From the NCBI GenBank assembly GCA_963750995.1, contig CAVVST010000002.1, forward strand, positions 1,302,001-1,366,000: DNA of 64,000 bases, given 5' to 3'. Numbering within the stretch: the first letter of the stretch is position 1; each line of letters begins with the position of its first letter. The position numbers and the translations under genes were made by a program. The notes under the pieces were generated by a model. The model was not told the origin of the DNA. It did not search any database and saw only the letters and a list, made by a program, of their open reading frames with translations. Shown here one piece after another: positions 46,579 through 55,724 of this stretch. This DNA comes from CAVVST01 sp963750995 (lineage in GTDB: Bacteria > Acidobacteriota > Vicinamibacteria > Vicinamibacterales > UBA2999).

Positions 46579-47610
46579 TTAAGGAATGGCGGTCCGGCGC
46601 AGCACTTCGGCCACGACTTCGTCGGTGCTGACACCTTCGACCTCGGCGCGGATCGTCCGCACCATCCGGTGGTGCATCACATCGGGCGCGATGAATTTCA
46701 CGTCGGCCGGTGAGACGAAATCGCGGCCGCCCATGAAGGCGGTCGCCCGCGCCATCGCCAGCAGATGGTGATACGCGCGCGGCGAGATGCCGTACTGCAG
46801 CATCTCCTTGACGATGGGCAGCGCGCCCGGATGGCTGTTGCGCGTCGCCTGGCCGATGGCCACGATGTACTGGTGGATTTTGTCGTCGACGTGAACCTGG
46901 CTGGCAAGCTGGCGGATGCGCACGACCGTCTGCGGGTCGGCGACCGAGGTGATGGTCAGCTCCTCCAGCCTGGTCCTGATCATCTCGACTTCGTGCGCGG
47001 CCGTCGGGTACGGGACGCGGAGCATCATCGCGAACCGGTCGAGCTGCGCCTCGGGGAGCGCGAAGACGCCTTCCTGCTCGACGGGATTCTGCGTGGCCAG
47101 CACCCAGAACGGATCGTCGAGGTGAAACGTGTGCTCGCCAATCGTGACCTGGCGTTCCTGCATCGCTTCGAGCAGGGCGCTCTGGGTTTTCTGCGGCGCG
47201 CGATTGATCTCGTCGGCCAGGACGATGTTGGCGAAGAGCGGCCCCTTCTCGACGCGGAACTCCGAGGCGCGCGCGTCGAACACGCGCGTGCCGAGAATGT
47301 CGGCGGGCAGCATGTCGGGCGTGAACTGGATGCGCTGGAACCTGGCGTGAAAGGTTCGAGCGATGGCCGAGACGAGCAGCGTCTTGGCCACGCCGGGCGG
47401 CCCTTCGAGCAGCAGGTGCCCCGAGCCCGCCATCTCGCCGCTGCCCTTCTTGAACGAGTAGGGAATCCGGCCGAACAGGCCGATCAATACCTTGCGGATC
47501 AGATCGTCCTGGCCGATGACGACTGTGCGGACCTGCGCCTCGATGCCGTGAATGACCTCCCAGGCCCGCTCGTGCGTCAGCGCGTCAACAGTCGCCCGTT
47601 CCAAAGACAA
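46579..47610 (-). CDS. moxR: MoxR family AAA+ ATPase
   Basis: The 343-residue product has Walker A GPPGVAKT near residue 70, Walker B IVLADEINRAP, sensor 1 WVLATQNPVEQEG and an arginine-finger region GISPRAYHHLLAMARA. MoxR ATPases act as chaperones that insert cofactors or assemble complexes with VWA proteins. The start appears to be TTG 47610, eight bases after GAGG, ten bases past the VWA gene stop. It sits in the middle of the operon between a VWA gene and DUF58. Confidence 0.93.
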   Translation of the reverse strand: MSLERATVDALTHERAWEVIHGIEAQVRTVVIGQDDLIRKVLIGLFGRIPYSFKKGSGEMAGSGHLLLEGPPGVAKTLLVSAIARTFHARFQRIQFTPDMLPADILGTRVFDARASEFRVEKGPLFANIVLADEINRAPQKTQSALLEAMQERQVTIGEHTFHLDDPFWVLATQNPVEQEGVFALPEAQLDRFAMMLRVPYPTAAHEVEMIRTRLEELTITSVADPQTVVRIRQLASQVHVDDKIHQYIVAIGQATRNSHPGALPIVKEMLQYGISPRAYHHLLAMARATAFMGGRDFVSPADVKFIAPDVMHHRMVRTIRAEVEGVSTDEVVAEVLRRTAIP

Positions 47611-47619
47611 CCTCGAAGG

Positions 47620-48636
47620 CTATAGGAATGCGGCCGCCAGCATACAAACGAATGCCGCGGCGAAGAAATAGAAATACAGATCCTGCTGGATGGGCGACGA
47701 CTGGTAGCCGGCCACCGGCCGCCCGCTCGACAGGATCTCTTCGATCGCGGCATCGACCTGCCGCTCGTCCTCGCCCCGGAAGAAACGCCCGGTCGTCCGC
47801 GTCGCAAACTCCCTCAACGTCGCCGCTTCCGCCTTCGACCGCAGGCGTTCCCCGGAGGCAGACACGGCGTAGCGCACCACGTCGCCGCGCGGCGAGAGCT
47901 CGAGCGGAAAGGGTGCGCCTGTGGCGCTGCCCAACCCGAACGCATAGAGCTTGAGGCGCCGGCGAACGACGTCGGTGATCGGCTCTTCCCACTGCCCGAT
48001 TGTGTCGTCGCCATCGGAGATCAGCACCAGGACGCGGCGCCGGGTCTTGTTCTCAGGCGTAATGCGCTCGTCTGCGTCGATCACGCGCATCGCGCTGACC
48101 AGCGCGGCGCCCATGTTGGTGCCGAGCCCCGGCTCGGTGGTGCGATTGAGATAGTCGAAGTAGACCAGGATGGTCTGCGGCTCGCGAGTCAGATACGACA
48201 GGATGACGCCGTTGTAATTGAAGCCGACGAGCGCATAGCGATCGTCGGGCAGTTTTCGGAGGACGAACTGCTGGATGATCTGCTGGGCTCGACCGAGGCG
48301 GTTCGGGTCCATGTCCCTGGCGAACATCGACGGCGAGGTGTCGAGCATGAAGATGACGTCGGTCGCCCTCGGCACCGGCCGCACGTCGCGGCTCAGCACC
48401 TGAGGCCGGGCCAGTCCGACGATCATCGCGACGAGACTGACTGCGAAGAGCCCGCCACGCAACCAATCGTGCCCGGCCCATGAGATGCGCGAGATCTCTT
48501 CGAGATTGGTCAGGTCGCCGAAGCGGCGGCGCATCCGCCAGTGATGCCAGAGGCCGGCGCCCCAGAACAGCATGAGGACGGGGACGCCCGCCAGCAGCCA
48601 GAGGTACTGCGGATGCACAAAGGGGTCGGGAGTCAT
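47620..48636 (-). CDS. VWA-domain membrane protein, BatA/B-like, first copy
   Basis: The 338-residue product starts MTPDPFVHPQYLWLLAGVPV. Two N-terminal helices (LWLLAGVPVLMLFWGAG, GGLFAVSLVAMIVGLA) and one C-terminal helix (QDLYFYFFAAAFVCMLAA) flank a VWA domain with FMLDTSPSMFARD (MIDAS), LVGFNYNGVILSY and LVLISDGDDTIG. It is the partner of the VWA protein at the operon's other end. Its ATG lies inside one arm of a 28-bp perfect inverted repeat, so the messenger could hide its own start codon. Confidence 0.9.
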   Translation of the reverse strand: MTPDPFVHPQYLWLLAGVPVLMLFWGAGLWHHWRMRRRFGDLTNLEEISRISWAGHDWLRGGLFAVSLVAMIVGLARPQVLSRDVRPVPRATDVIFMLDTSPSMFARDMDPNRLGRAQQIIQQFVLRKLPDDRYALVGFNYNGVILSYLTREPQTILVYFDYLNRTTEPGLGTNMGAALVSAMRVIDADERITPENKTRRRVLVLISDGDDTIGQWEEPITDVVRRRLKLYAFGLGSATGAPFPLELSPRGDVVRYAVSASGERLRSKAEAATLREFATRTTGRFFRGEDERQVDAAIEEILSSGRPVAGYQSSPIQQDLYFYFFAAAFVCMLAAAFL

Positions 48637-48706
48637 TTGTTGAGGACAGCCTCAAGGCGGTGGCGAATCACTTGAAGACTGTCCTCAACAAATGACTCCC
48701 GACCCC
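48622..48706. repeat. 28-bp perfect inverted repeat over the VWA start codon
   Basis: Arms 48622-48649 (GGGGTCGGGAGTCATTTG...GACAG) and 48679-48706 are exact reverse complements, with a 29-base spacer that can pair further (CTCAAG/CTTGA). The left arm contains the complement of the start codon and first four codons of the VWA gene. It may be a translation-control hairpin, a mobile repeat, or a fold-back artefact. Confidence 0.8.
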
Positions 48707-48715
48707 CTTACAGAT

Positions 48716-49372
48716 TTATCCGACCTGCTCCGGCGGAAGGGCTTCGGTCGGCGGCACCTCGCTCTCTTCGAGGATCTTGATGTGCTCCTCGACCGAGGCC
48801 GCTAAGTCCTTCTGCATCTTGTCGACGTACTCGTAGTTGTACTTGGCATCCCAGTCGTTGGGATTGATCTGCAGCGACTCCCGGTAGCTCTCTTGTGCGC
48901 GGATCAGCCCGTCTCGCAACAGGTTGAGGCTTTCGGCCAGGCCGGCAGGGTCCACCACGGGAGTCCCCGTCGGCTTGCGGTACTCCTCCATCGCGCGCTG
49001 AAACGCGATGTTGCCGCGCAGCAGAAAAAACCGCCCGTCGGTGGCCACGCCGCTGATGTCGTCTTCTCTCTGCAGTCGATCCACCGCTTCGTCGTAGCGG
49101 TTGAGCGCGTACAGGAGACGCGCCTGGTTCAGCAGCAACGTCTGACGGTCGCGGCCCGGGATGAGGCGGATGGCGCCGTGCGCCCGCAGCCGCGACTCGA
49201 CGCCTTCATAGGCCTGCAAGGCCTCGTCGAGATTCCCCTGGCCGTACAGCGCCGCCGCACGATCCATCGCCCGAATCATGGCGTGATACTGCAGTCCGGC
49301 ATACGCGACGAGCGCCAGCACGACAGCCGCCAGGCCCGTCCCGAACGCCCGCAAGTATCGCTTCCGTGCCAT
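48716..49372 (-). CDS. TPR-like membrane protein at the head of the MoxR/VWA operon
   Basis: The 218-residue product has one N-terminal transmembrane helix (FGTGLAAVVLALVAYAGLQY), then helical repeats: AALYGQGNLDEALQAYEGVES, ALNRYDEAVDRLQRE and AQESYRESLQINPNDWDAKYNY, the last a good tetratricopeptide unit. TPR proteins (BatC-like) commonly accompany VWA proteins. It ends PPTEALPPEQVG. The gene is separated from the VWA gene by the inverted repeat at 48622-48706, which could reduce coupling. Confidence 0.82.
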   Translation of the reverse strand: MARKRYLRAFGTGLAAVVLALVAYAGLQYHAMIRAMDRAAALYGQGNLDEALQAYEGVESRLRAHGAIRLIPGRDRQTLLLNQARLLYALNRYDEAVDRLQREDDISGVATDGRFFLLRGNIAFQRAMEEYRKPTGTPVVDPAGLAESLNLLRDGLIRAQESYRESLQINPNDWDAKYNYEYVDKMQKDLAASVEEHIKILEESEVPPTEALPPEQVG

Positions 49373-49423
49373 CAGAGCCTTAGGTTAATCTAATGGCCGT
49401 TTCGTTTCTCGAGGAGATTCTTG

Positions 49424-51852
49424 ATGAAGCCATCCTCAACCGTTCCTTCAAAACTGGGCCTGCTCTCCCTTGTCGTCGCAGCGCTGGCGGTGCTCGGGCC
49501 GAGCAATCAGCACGTGCTGGGCGTCGAGACGACCGTGATCAAAGCCTCCTCGCGGCTGGTGTCGGTCGAACAGTTCGGCGGCGACATGTGTCCGTTGCCG
49601 ACCGACGTGGCAGCGGCCCTCGACGGCACCTACACGCGGCCGGAAGACATTCCGATCAATCCGGTCACGGTGGCGCTTGGGATGAACGTCAGGGCGCTGC
49701 AGCCGCTGGCGCTCGCGTCGCCGCCGCAGCAGGGCGGGCGGGGGGCGCAGGCGTTCACGACTGCGCCAGGCGCGGCGCTGCCGGGTCCGCCGTCGGGGAT
49801 CAACGCAGCCAAGCATACGGCGGTGCGGGCGCGTCATGCCGATTCGGCGCATCTTCGACCGGTATCCGCAGTACAGCGCCGTGGCGGTCGATCCGAACAA
49901 CAACGAAGTGGTGCTGCAGGACGAGAACCTGTTCCAGATCCAGGTCTTCAACCGCACGGCCAGCACGCCGGCGACGGCGGCGTTTTCGGAGCCGACGCGG
50001 GCGATCAGGGGAACCGACACGCACCTCGAGCTCAACTGCGCGCTCTACATCGACCCGAAGACCGGCAACATCTATTCGCTCAACAACGACACCGAGCGCA
50101 GCATGACGGTGTGGGACCGCAACGCCAAGGGGAACGCCGAGCCGACCTGGAAGCTGCGGACACCGATGGGGTCCTTCGGCCTGGCGGTGGACGAGGAGCG
50201 GGAGGAGCTGCTGATCACGGCGCAGCACGAACAGGTGGTGGCCGCATATCCGAAGACGGCACGGGACAACGATCCGCCCAACTGGGTGATCTGGGGGGAC
50301 AAAACGGAGCTGGCTGACCCGCACGGCATCGCCATCGACACCAAGCAGAAGGTGTATTTCGTCGCCAACTTCGGCAATTACTTCACGCCGCGGCCGTTGC
50401 GCCCGGGCGAAGATCCGGAAGACACGGCGGTGACGCGCTTCAACCTGATCCCAGGATCCGGAAAGTTCCTTCCTCCCTCCATCAACGTCTACGACCTCGC
50501 GGCGCGCGGCAACGTCGCGCCGGTGCGGAAGATCGTGGGGGCGGCCACTCAGTTGAACTGGCCGACCGGGCTGTTCATGGATTCCGACCGCGGCGAGCTG
50601 TATGTCGCCAACGACGGCGGGAAGTCGATTCTCGTGTTCAGCGCAACGGCCAGCGGGAACGTGGCGCCGATTCGCGTCATCAAGGGCCCGCGCACCAAGC
50701 TCGTCTATCCGACCTTCGTATTCCTCGACCAGAAGAACGACGAGCTGTGGGTCGCCGACATGGGCAGCCATCGCGCGTCGGTATTCCGCCGGACCGCGAA
50801 CGGCGACGTCCCGCCGATCCGCGAGATTCGCAGCGCGCCCGAGGGGACGCCGTCGCCGACGCTGGCGAACGTCCGCATCGGCTACGACTCGAGGCGAGAT
50901 CAGATCCTCGCCCCTAATTGAGTGGCCCATCCGCAGATTGCGGTGTTCGCCAGGCTGGCGAACGGAAACGCGGCGACGGTGAGGCGGATTGAAGGACAGG
51001 CGGCGAGGCTCTCGCGGACGATGCACTCGATCGCCTACAACGAGATGGCCGACGAGCTCGTGGTGACCAACCCGTTCGCGCAGGCGGTGCTGACGTTCCG
51101 CGGCGACGCCAACGGCGAGGTGCCGCCCATTCGGGTCATCCAGGGTCCGAAGAGCGGGCTCGGACAGCCCGATGTCATGAGCGTCGATCCGGTGAACAAC
51201 GAGTACTACGTGCCGATCGGGGTGGGTGGCGGCAACGGCGGGCAACAAGATTCACGTCTTCCCGCGCATGACGAACGGCGACGCCGCGCCGATTCGAGTG
51301 CTGAATACGGGCGGAGGCCCGCCGTCGGTCGACTATGAGCACAACCTCCTGCTCATCACGGGCAACCAAGGCATCCATATCTACGAGCGAACGGCGACCG
51401 GCGACGCGAAGCCGCTGCGCATAGTGACGGGCGGGCCGAGGAGCGGAGTGGACCCGCCGAGCGAAGATGTGATCTGGATTCCGGGGACCCGCAACTTCAT
51501 CGCGCGGACGCGGCCGTTTGGGATTCGCACCAACGGCGATCGGCCGGGCGTGCCCGGGAACTACCAGACGACCGAAGATGCGGCGACGTTCTTCGGCGTC
51601 TGGAGCATCGACGACAACGGCGACGTGCCGCCGCGCTACACCATCGGCCACGACACGTTCATGGAGTTCCGCAACTTCGCGATCAACGGGAAGAACAAGG
51701 AAGTGATGATGGCGGACAAGACCCGCAACTCCATCTTCACCTTCTCGTTCCCCGAGGCGTGGGAAACCTTCACGCCGCTCACCGCGGCCCCCTATGTCGC
51801 GCCGGCCGGTCGGGGCGGTGGTGGCGGCCGGGGCGGTGGCGGCGGACGCTGA
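49424..51852 (+). CDS. Exported beta-propeller protein with Gly-Arg tail, interrupted
   Basis: ATG 49424, after GAGGAG, opens MKPSSTVPSKLGLLSLVVAA, a signal peptide. The rest is at least eight repeats of the type YDLAARGNVAPVRKIVG, FSATASGNVAPIRVIKG, FRRTANGDVPPIREI, each 50-60 residues, as in NHL/Vgb-like propellers. The tail is RGGGGGRGGGGGR. Frame changes are needed near 49820 and 51245 (one extra base each), and an in-frame TGA occurs at 50919-50921 within N-stop-VAHPQIAVF, where a Trp codon TGG is likely. The repaired length is 809 codons. Role: perhaps carbohydrate or polymer binding; unknown. Confidence 0.75.
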
Positions 51853-51938
51853 AGGCAGCCGCCTGAGGCGCGGGTTTTTCCAAGTGCTGGGGTGCTCAAG
51901 CAGCGCCCCAGCGCTTATCTGTAACTCTTCCCCACCGA

Positions 51939-54253
51939 CTACGGCTCACCAGGAGCCGGCCCGAAGGCCGGCGGCGGGGCCCGGTGCTTCGTCGCGGCTT
52001 CATAGGCGGACGCGGCTCTCAGCAAGGTTGGCTCGTCGCCTTGTCCGGCGAAGAACGTAATCGCGATCGGCATCGGATTTGGCAGCGTGGACTGCGGCGT
52101 CCCCGGCGGCAGCACCGAAACGTAATTGGTCGTGTCCGGGCTGAGTGCGAATCGCGGCTCGTACACGATTTGGTTGTAGCCGGCCGGCACGACGACGCGT
52201 GGGATCTGCAGGGCGGGAGTGATCCCCTCGAGACTTGCCGCGCCGACATTCGGGCCGAGAATCTTCGGTGTCGGCACGGTGTTCTCGGCATGCACGAACA
52301 GGTCGATGCCGTTCTCCTGCATCACCTTGAGGAGAACGGTCCGTCCGACCTGGCCGATCGCCAGACGTCCAGCCTTCCCCGCCGACATCGTCGTCTTTGT
52401 GTTGACCCAGTTTTCCGCGGCCGCCCGCGTTGCATCGTCCCGGAATCTCGCGTGGGACACCCACGCCGTCCAGTCGGTGATCGTCCGATCGCCCCTGGCG
52501 GCCAGGTAGCGGTCCATCTCGAACTTGAAATCGAGCGCGTTCGGTAGTCCGGCGATCGTCGCGATGGTGTCGAGCCGGATGTCGTTAGAGAGCGGCGCCT
52601 CGCGGCGGCTCAACTTCAGCAGGTATCGTACCAGTCCACCTGGTGGCCGGGCACAGCGAACACCAGCTCGCCCGACGACGTGCGACGCGAGAAGATTTCC
52701 GGCATGAAGCGCGGCAGCGTCTCCGAGAATGCATCCGCGAACGTGTATTTCAGGTTCGGAACGCCGGGATCGTCAGCGTAGCCAGGCGTGATCGACTCGA
52801 CGATCTCCGCTCCAAGCGCATCACGCAGCACTTTCTTGATCTCCTGATCGATCTGCGCGCTGATCGCCGCATGGTTGGGAGTGGGCGTCACCATGTGTTC
52901 CCGCAGGATGGCGATCCGCATTCCCCGGAGCGGCTTGCCACCAGCCGCCGTCACGTCGCTGATGAGGTTCTGGACGTAAGGTTGGTCGCTGATCACGGAT
53001 TTCGGCAGGGCTGTAAACGGGTCTCTCGGGTCGCGGTACCCGGTCACCGGGTCCTTGATTGCATCGAGCACGCGCGCGCCGTCGGCGAGCGTTCGCGCAA
53101 TGATTCCGGCGCGGTCGATGATCGACTGGTTGCCGATGCCGCCGCTGTCCGGCAGCAGACCTTTGGTGGGGAGAATCAGCGTGGCGTTGTTCCGGGAGGC
53201 GGGGCCCTGGCAGGACGCCACCGTTTGTTCGCAGATCGCCACCGTGACCAGGTTGGCGCCCACCGCGACACCAGATCCGGAGCTGGAACCTCGCGGCACC
53301 CGTTCCGTGTCGTATGGATTGCACGCCTGGCCTGACCAGCTGCTGATCGCCTGTCCACCCGCCACGAAGTTCGTCCTGGCCTTCGCCGGTCCGCCCGGGT
53401 CGTTGGGACCGGCGTTGAACTCGTGCGAGGTCGCCTTGGCGTAGATGATGGCGCCTTTCTCCCTGAGGCGTGCGGCGATGGTAGAGTCGAACGGCGGTGC
53501 GTCCATGGCGAACGGGACGTCATTGCCCGATGTCGATCGCATGTCTTTCGTATCGTACGGATCCTTGAAGGCCACGGTGACGCAGTACATCGGCAACGCG
53601 GCCAGATCTGGATTCCGGCCGTAACGAGCGTCGAGTTCGGCGGCCCGCTCGAGCGCGTCAGGTTGACGGCGGAAGGCCTCGCACTCCGGTGGCGCCCCGG
53701 GAGGAAGCGGTCCCGTGGAGGGGTGGGCGTCGAATGGGCCCTTGCAGGTGACCGAGCGCTCGCCGCGGAGATTCAGGGTCTCGAGGGCGTTAACCTGGCC
53801 CGCGTTCGGAATCCCGACACGCATGCCTGCCTGCTGCCACACCGTCGGATCGGAGACGGTGGTTTCCATTCTGCCGAAGTCGAGCGGGGGGCCGGCGTAG
53901 TTGTCGAGATCCGGGAACAGGGTCGACGCCGCCACCGTCTGCGTCGGAAACGCCAGAGAAGCACCCGCGCGAACGGCCCCAGTCGTCGCCGCAGGGATCG
54001 GCGCGCCATCCGCGGTCACGAGGCTCGTGCAGACGCCGTTGTACGCCTTCGCCCGGTTGATGTAGGCCTCAACGATGGCGCGGCACGAGATCTGGCCGCT
54101 CGTGATCGCCGTCTGAATGCCTGCAATCGTGGCTTCCTGGAGGTGGAACGGCGGCGTCTCCGCCTGGCGGGCGCAGCCCGCGATCACCGCACACAGGGTC
54201 AGCATCAAGAGAATAGATGCCGGCATGAGGAGGGCGGACGAATGGTTGTGCAT
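51939..54253 (-). CDS. Second amidase-signature lipoprotein, one frameshift
   Basis: ATG 54253 opens MHNHSSALLMPASILLMLTL with lipobox VIAGC. Motifs: Lys in VAFKDPYDTK, then PRGSSSGSGVAVGANL (cis-Ser) and CEQTVASCQGPASRN (nucleophile Ser), then LPTKGLLPDSGGIGNQSI. The frame breaks near 52612, where a lost C turns TGGTACGATACCCTGCTG into a stop; restoring it gives 772 codons. That is longer than usual (about 500), owing to inserts and a long C-terminal region ending EAATKHRAPPPAFGPAPG. It hydrolyses amides in the envelope; the substrate is unknown. Confidence 0.85.
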
Positions 54254-54314
54254 GGAGGAAGGGTCTCACAAAACCGATCGAAGAGATGGGACAGGACAGG
54301 TTCACACCTGGCAC

Positions 54315-55514
54315 TTATCTGGAACTGATCCCGACTGGCATCGTGACAGCGAACGTCGTGCCTTCACCGGGCGACGAGTCGAGGTGGATAGCTGCACCGA
54401 TTGCGTCGGCGCAGTCACGAACGATCGACAGGCCGAGACCGAGACCTTCAACTCCCAGCTCCGTGTCACGGGCGGCGTGCGCCCGGAAGAAAGGCGTAAA
54501 GACCTGCTGCACCTGCTCGGCGGTCATGCCGAGACCGTTGTCCCGAACGTGAAAGGTGCAGATTGAATCATTCAGGTCGACTAACGACACTTCCACAAAT
54601 CGATGCGCTTTCGAAGGATCGGCGTACTTGATGGCGTTCGACAATAGGTTCGAGAGCATCAACTCCACGCGGCCGACGTCAACCGTCACATTCGGCAAGT
54701 CGGGCGCGATCGAAACGTCCACCTCACGCGCCCGCGACATCTCGCGCAGTTGTCGTGCCGCTTCTTCGGCTATCGTCCTCAAAGAGACACGCTGCACGCC
54801 TGGTTTCGTCTCATCGGGAATATTGAGTCCCGTGACCTTCGTGATGGTTTCGACAAGATCGATCAAGCGTGTGATATTCCGCTCGACGGCCCCGACCAGG
54901 CGCCGACGGCGATCGGCGTCCGCGTCGCCTTCGGTTTGGCGCAGGAGCGCGGCGGCGGTCTGCAGGACGCCCAGTGGCTGCCGGAGCTCGTGGCTCACCA
55001 TTCGGTTGAAGCGCTCGAGCTGTCGGGTCTGATCTTCGATGGTGGCGGTGTACCGTTCGACGAACGTATCGACAGTCGTTTGCGTGAGCAGCGCGACAGC
55101 CTGATTGATCTTTCGCACGCAGCGCAGCACTTCTTCCAACGGCGGGTCCAGCCCGAGCCGCTGTGCCTGTTCCCCGACGAAGGTCTCGAGGATGTTCCGA
55201 AGCAGCTCATACTCGCGAAGCAGTTGGTGCACGGAGGCGTGTTGCTCGTGGCGCAGCGCGCCGAGTTCGCGCGCTTTCGCCACGACGAAGGAACTACCTG
55301 CGAGGTCGCGCTCCTCGGCGGAAATGTACTTGGCGACCTCCTGAATCAAGTTCGGAATGTGATCCAGCAGCGCTTCGGTCGGGAAGACATCGTCAGGGGG
55401 AACGGGAATGAGCGCCACAAGGCGCTCGAGCCAACGCGCAGCCAGTTCATGGCGATCTGAATCGATTCGCGCAGCGATGGCAGCGGCGAAGGCTTCAGGC
55501 GTGGTGCTGGCCAT
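54315..55514 (-). CDS. Cytoplasmic sensor histidine kinase
   Basis: The 399-residue product has no membrane segment. Residues 1-140 (LERLVALIPVPPDDVFPTEALLDHIPNLI to EVLRCVRKINQAVALL) look like the RsbR N-terminal/RsbRD_N sensor. The kinase core has phospho-acceptor His175 in MVSHELRQPLGVL, the N-box LLSNAIKYADPSK, G1 RDNGLGM, F-box VFTPFFRAH and G2 GLGLGLSIV. It could sense a stress signal inside the cell. No response regulator gene is adjacent; the second amidase gene follows 61 bases downstream. Confidence 0.9.
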   Translation of the reverse strand: MASTTPEAFAAAIAARIDSDRHELAARWLERLVALIPVPPDDVFPTEALLDHIPNLIQEVAKYISAEERDLAGSSFVVAKARELGALRHEQHASVHQLLREYELLRNILETFVGEQAQRLGLDPPLEEVLRCVRKINQAVALLTQTTVDTFVERYTATIEDQTRQLERFNRMVSHELRQPLGVLQTAAALLRQTEGDADADRRRRLVGAVERNITRLIDLVETITKVTGLNIPDETKPGVQRVSLRTIAEEAARQLREMSRAREVDVSIAPDLPNVTVDVGRVELMLSNLLSNAIKYADPSKAHRFVEVSLVDLNDSICTFHVRDNGLGMTAEQVQQVFTPFFRAHAARDTELGVEGLGLGLSIVRDCADAIGAAIHLDSSPGEGTTFAVTMPVGISSR

Positions 55515-55724
55515 AGTCCCACCGACCAGGGGAATGAAGGAAGGCCGATCGTATCACCCGCTGACCACTGGCTCATCCGTTCAGCGAAGGTGTGGGACAG
55601 GGAGGGGACCACGTCGGAGCGACTGTCAATGCGTTGACAGTGCTGCCGGGCGAATGCTATACAGCGTGCGAAGAAGCGCCCGCCAGACACGCCCGGAAAT
55701 CCGCAGAACTCGGAGGGTTACGTT

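Noticed and set aside
50919..50921. Selenocysteine at the in-frame TGA
   Set aside because: No redox motif surrounds it and propeller proteins of this kind do not use selenocysteine.
54254..54314. GTTCACACCTGGC palindrome before amidase 2
   Set aside because: Only a short hairpin (CAGGT/ACCTG) and no second copy in the window; too weak to call a repeat or operator.
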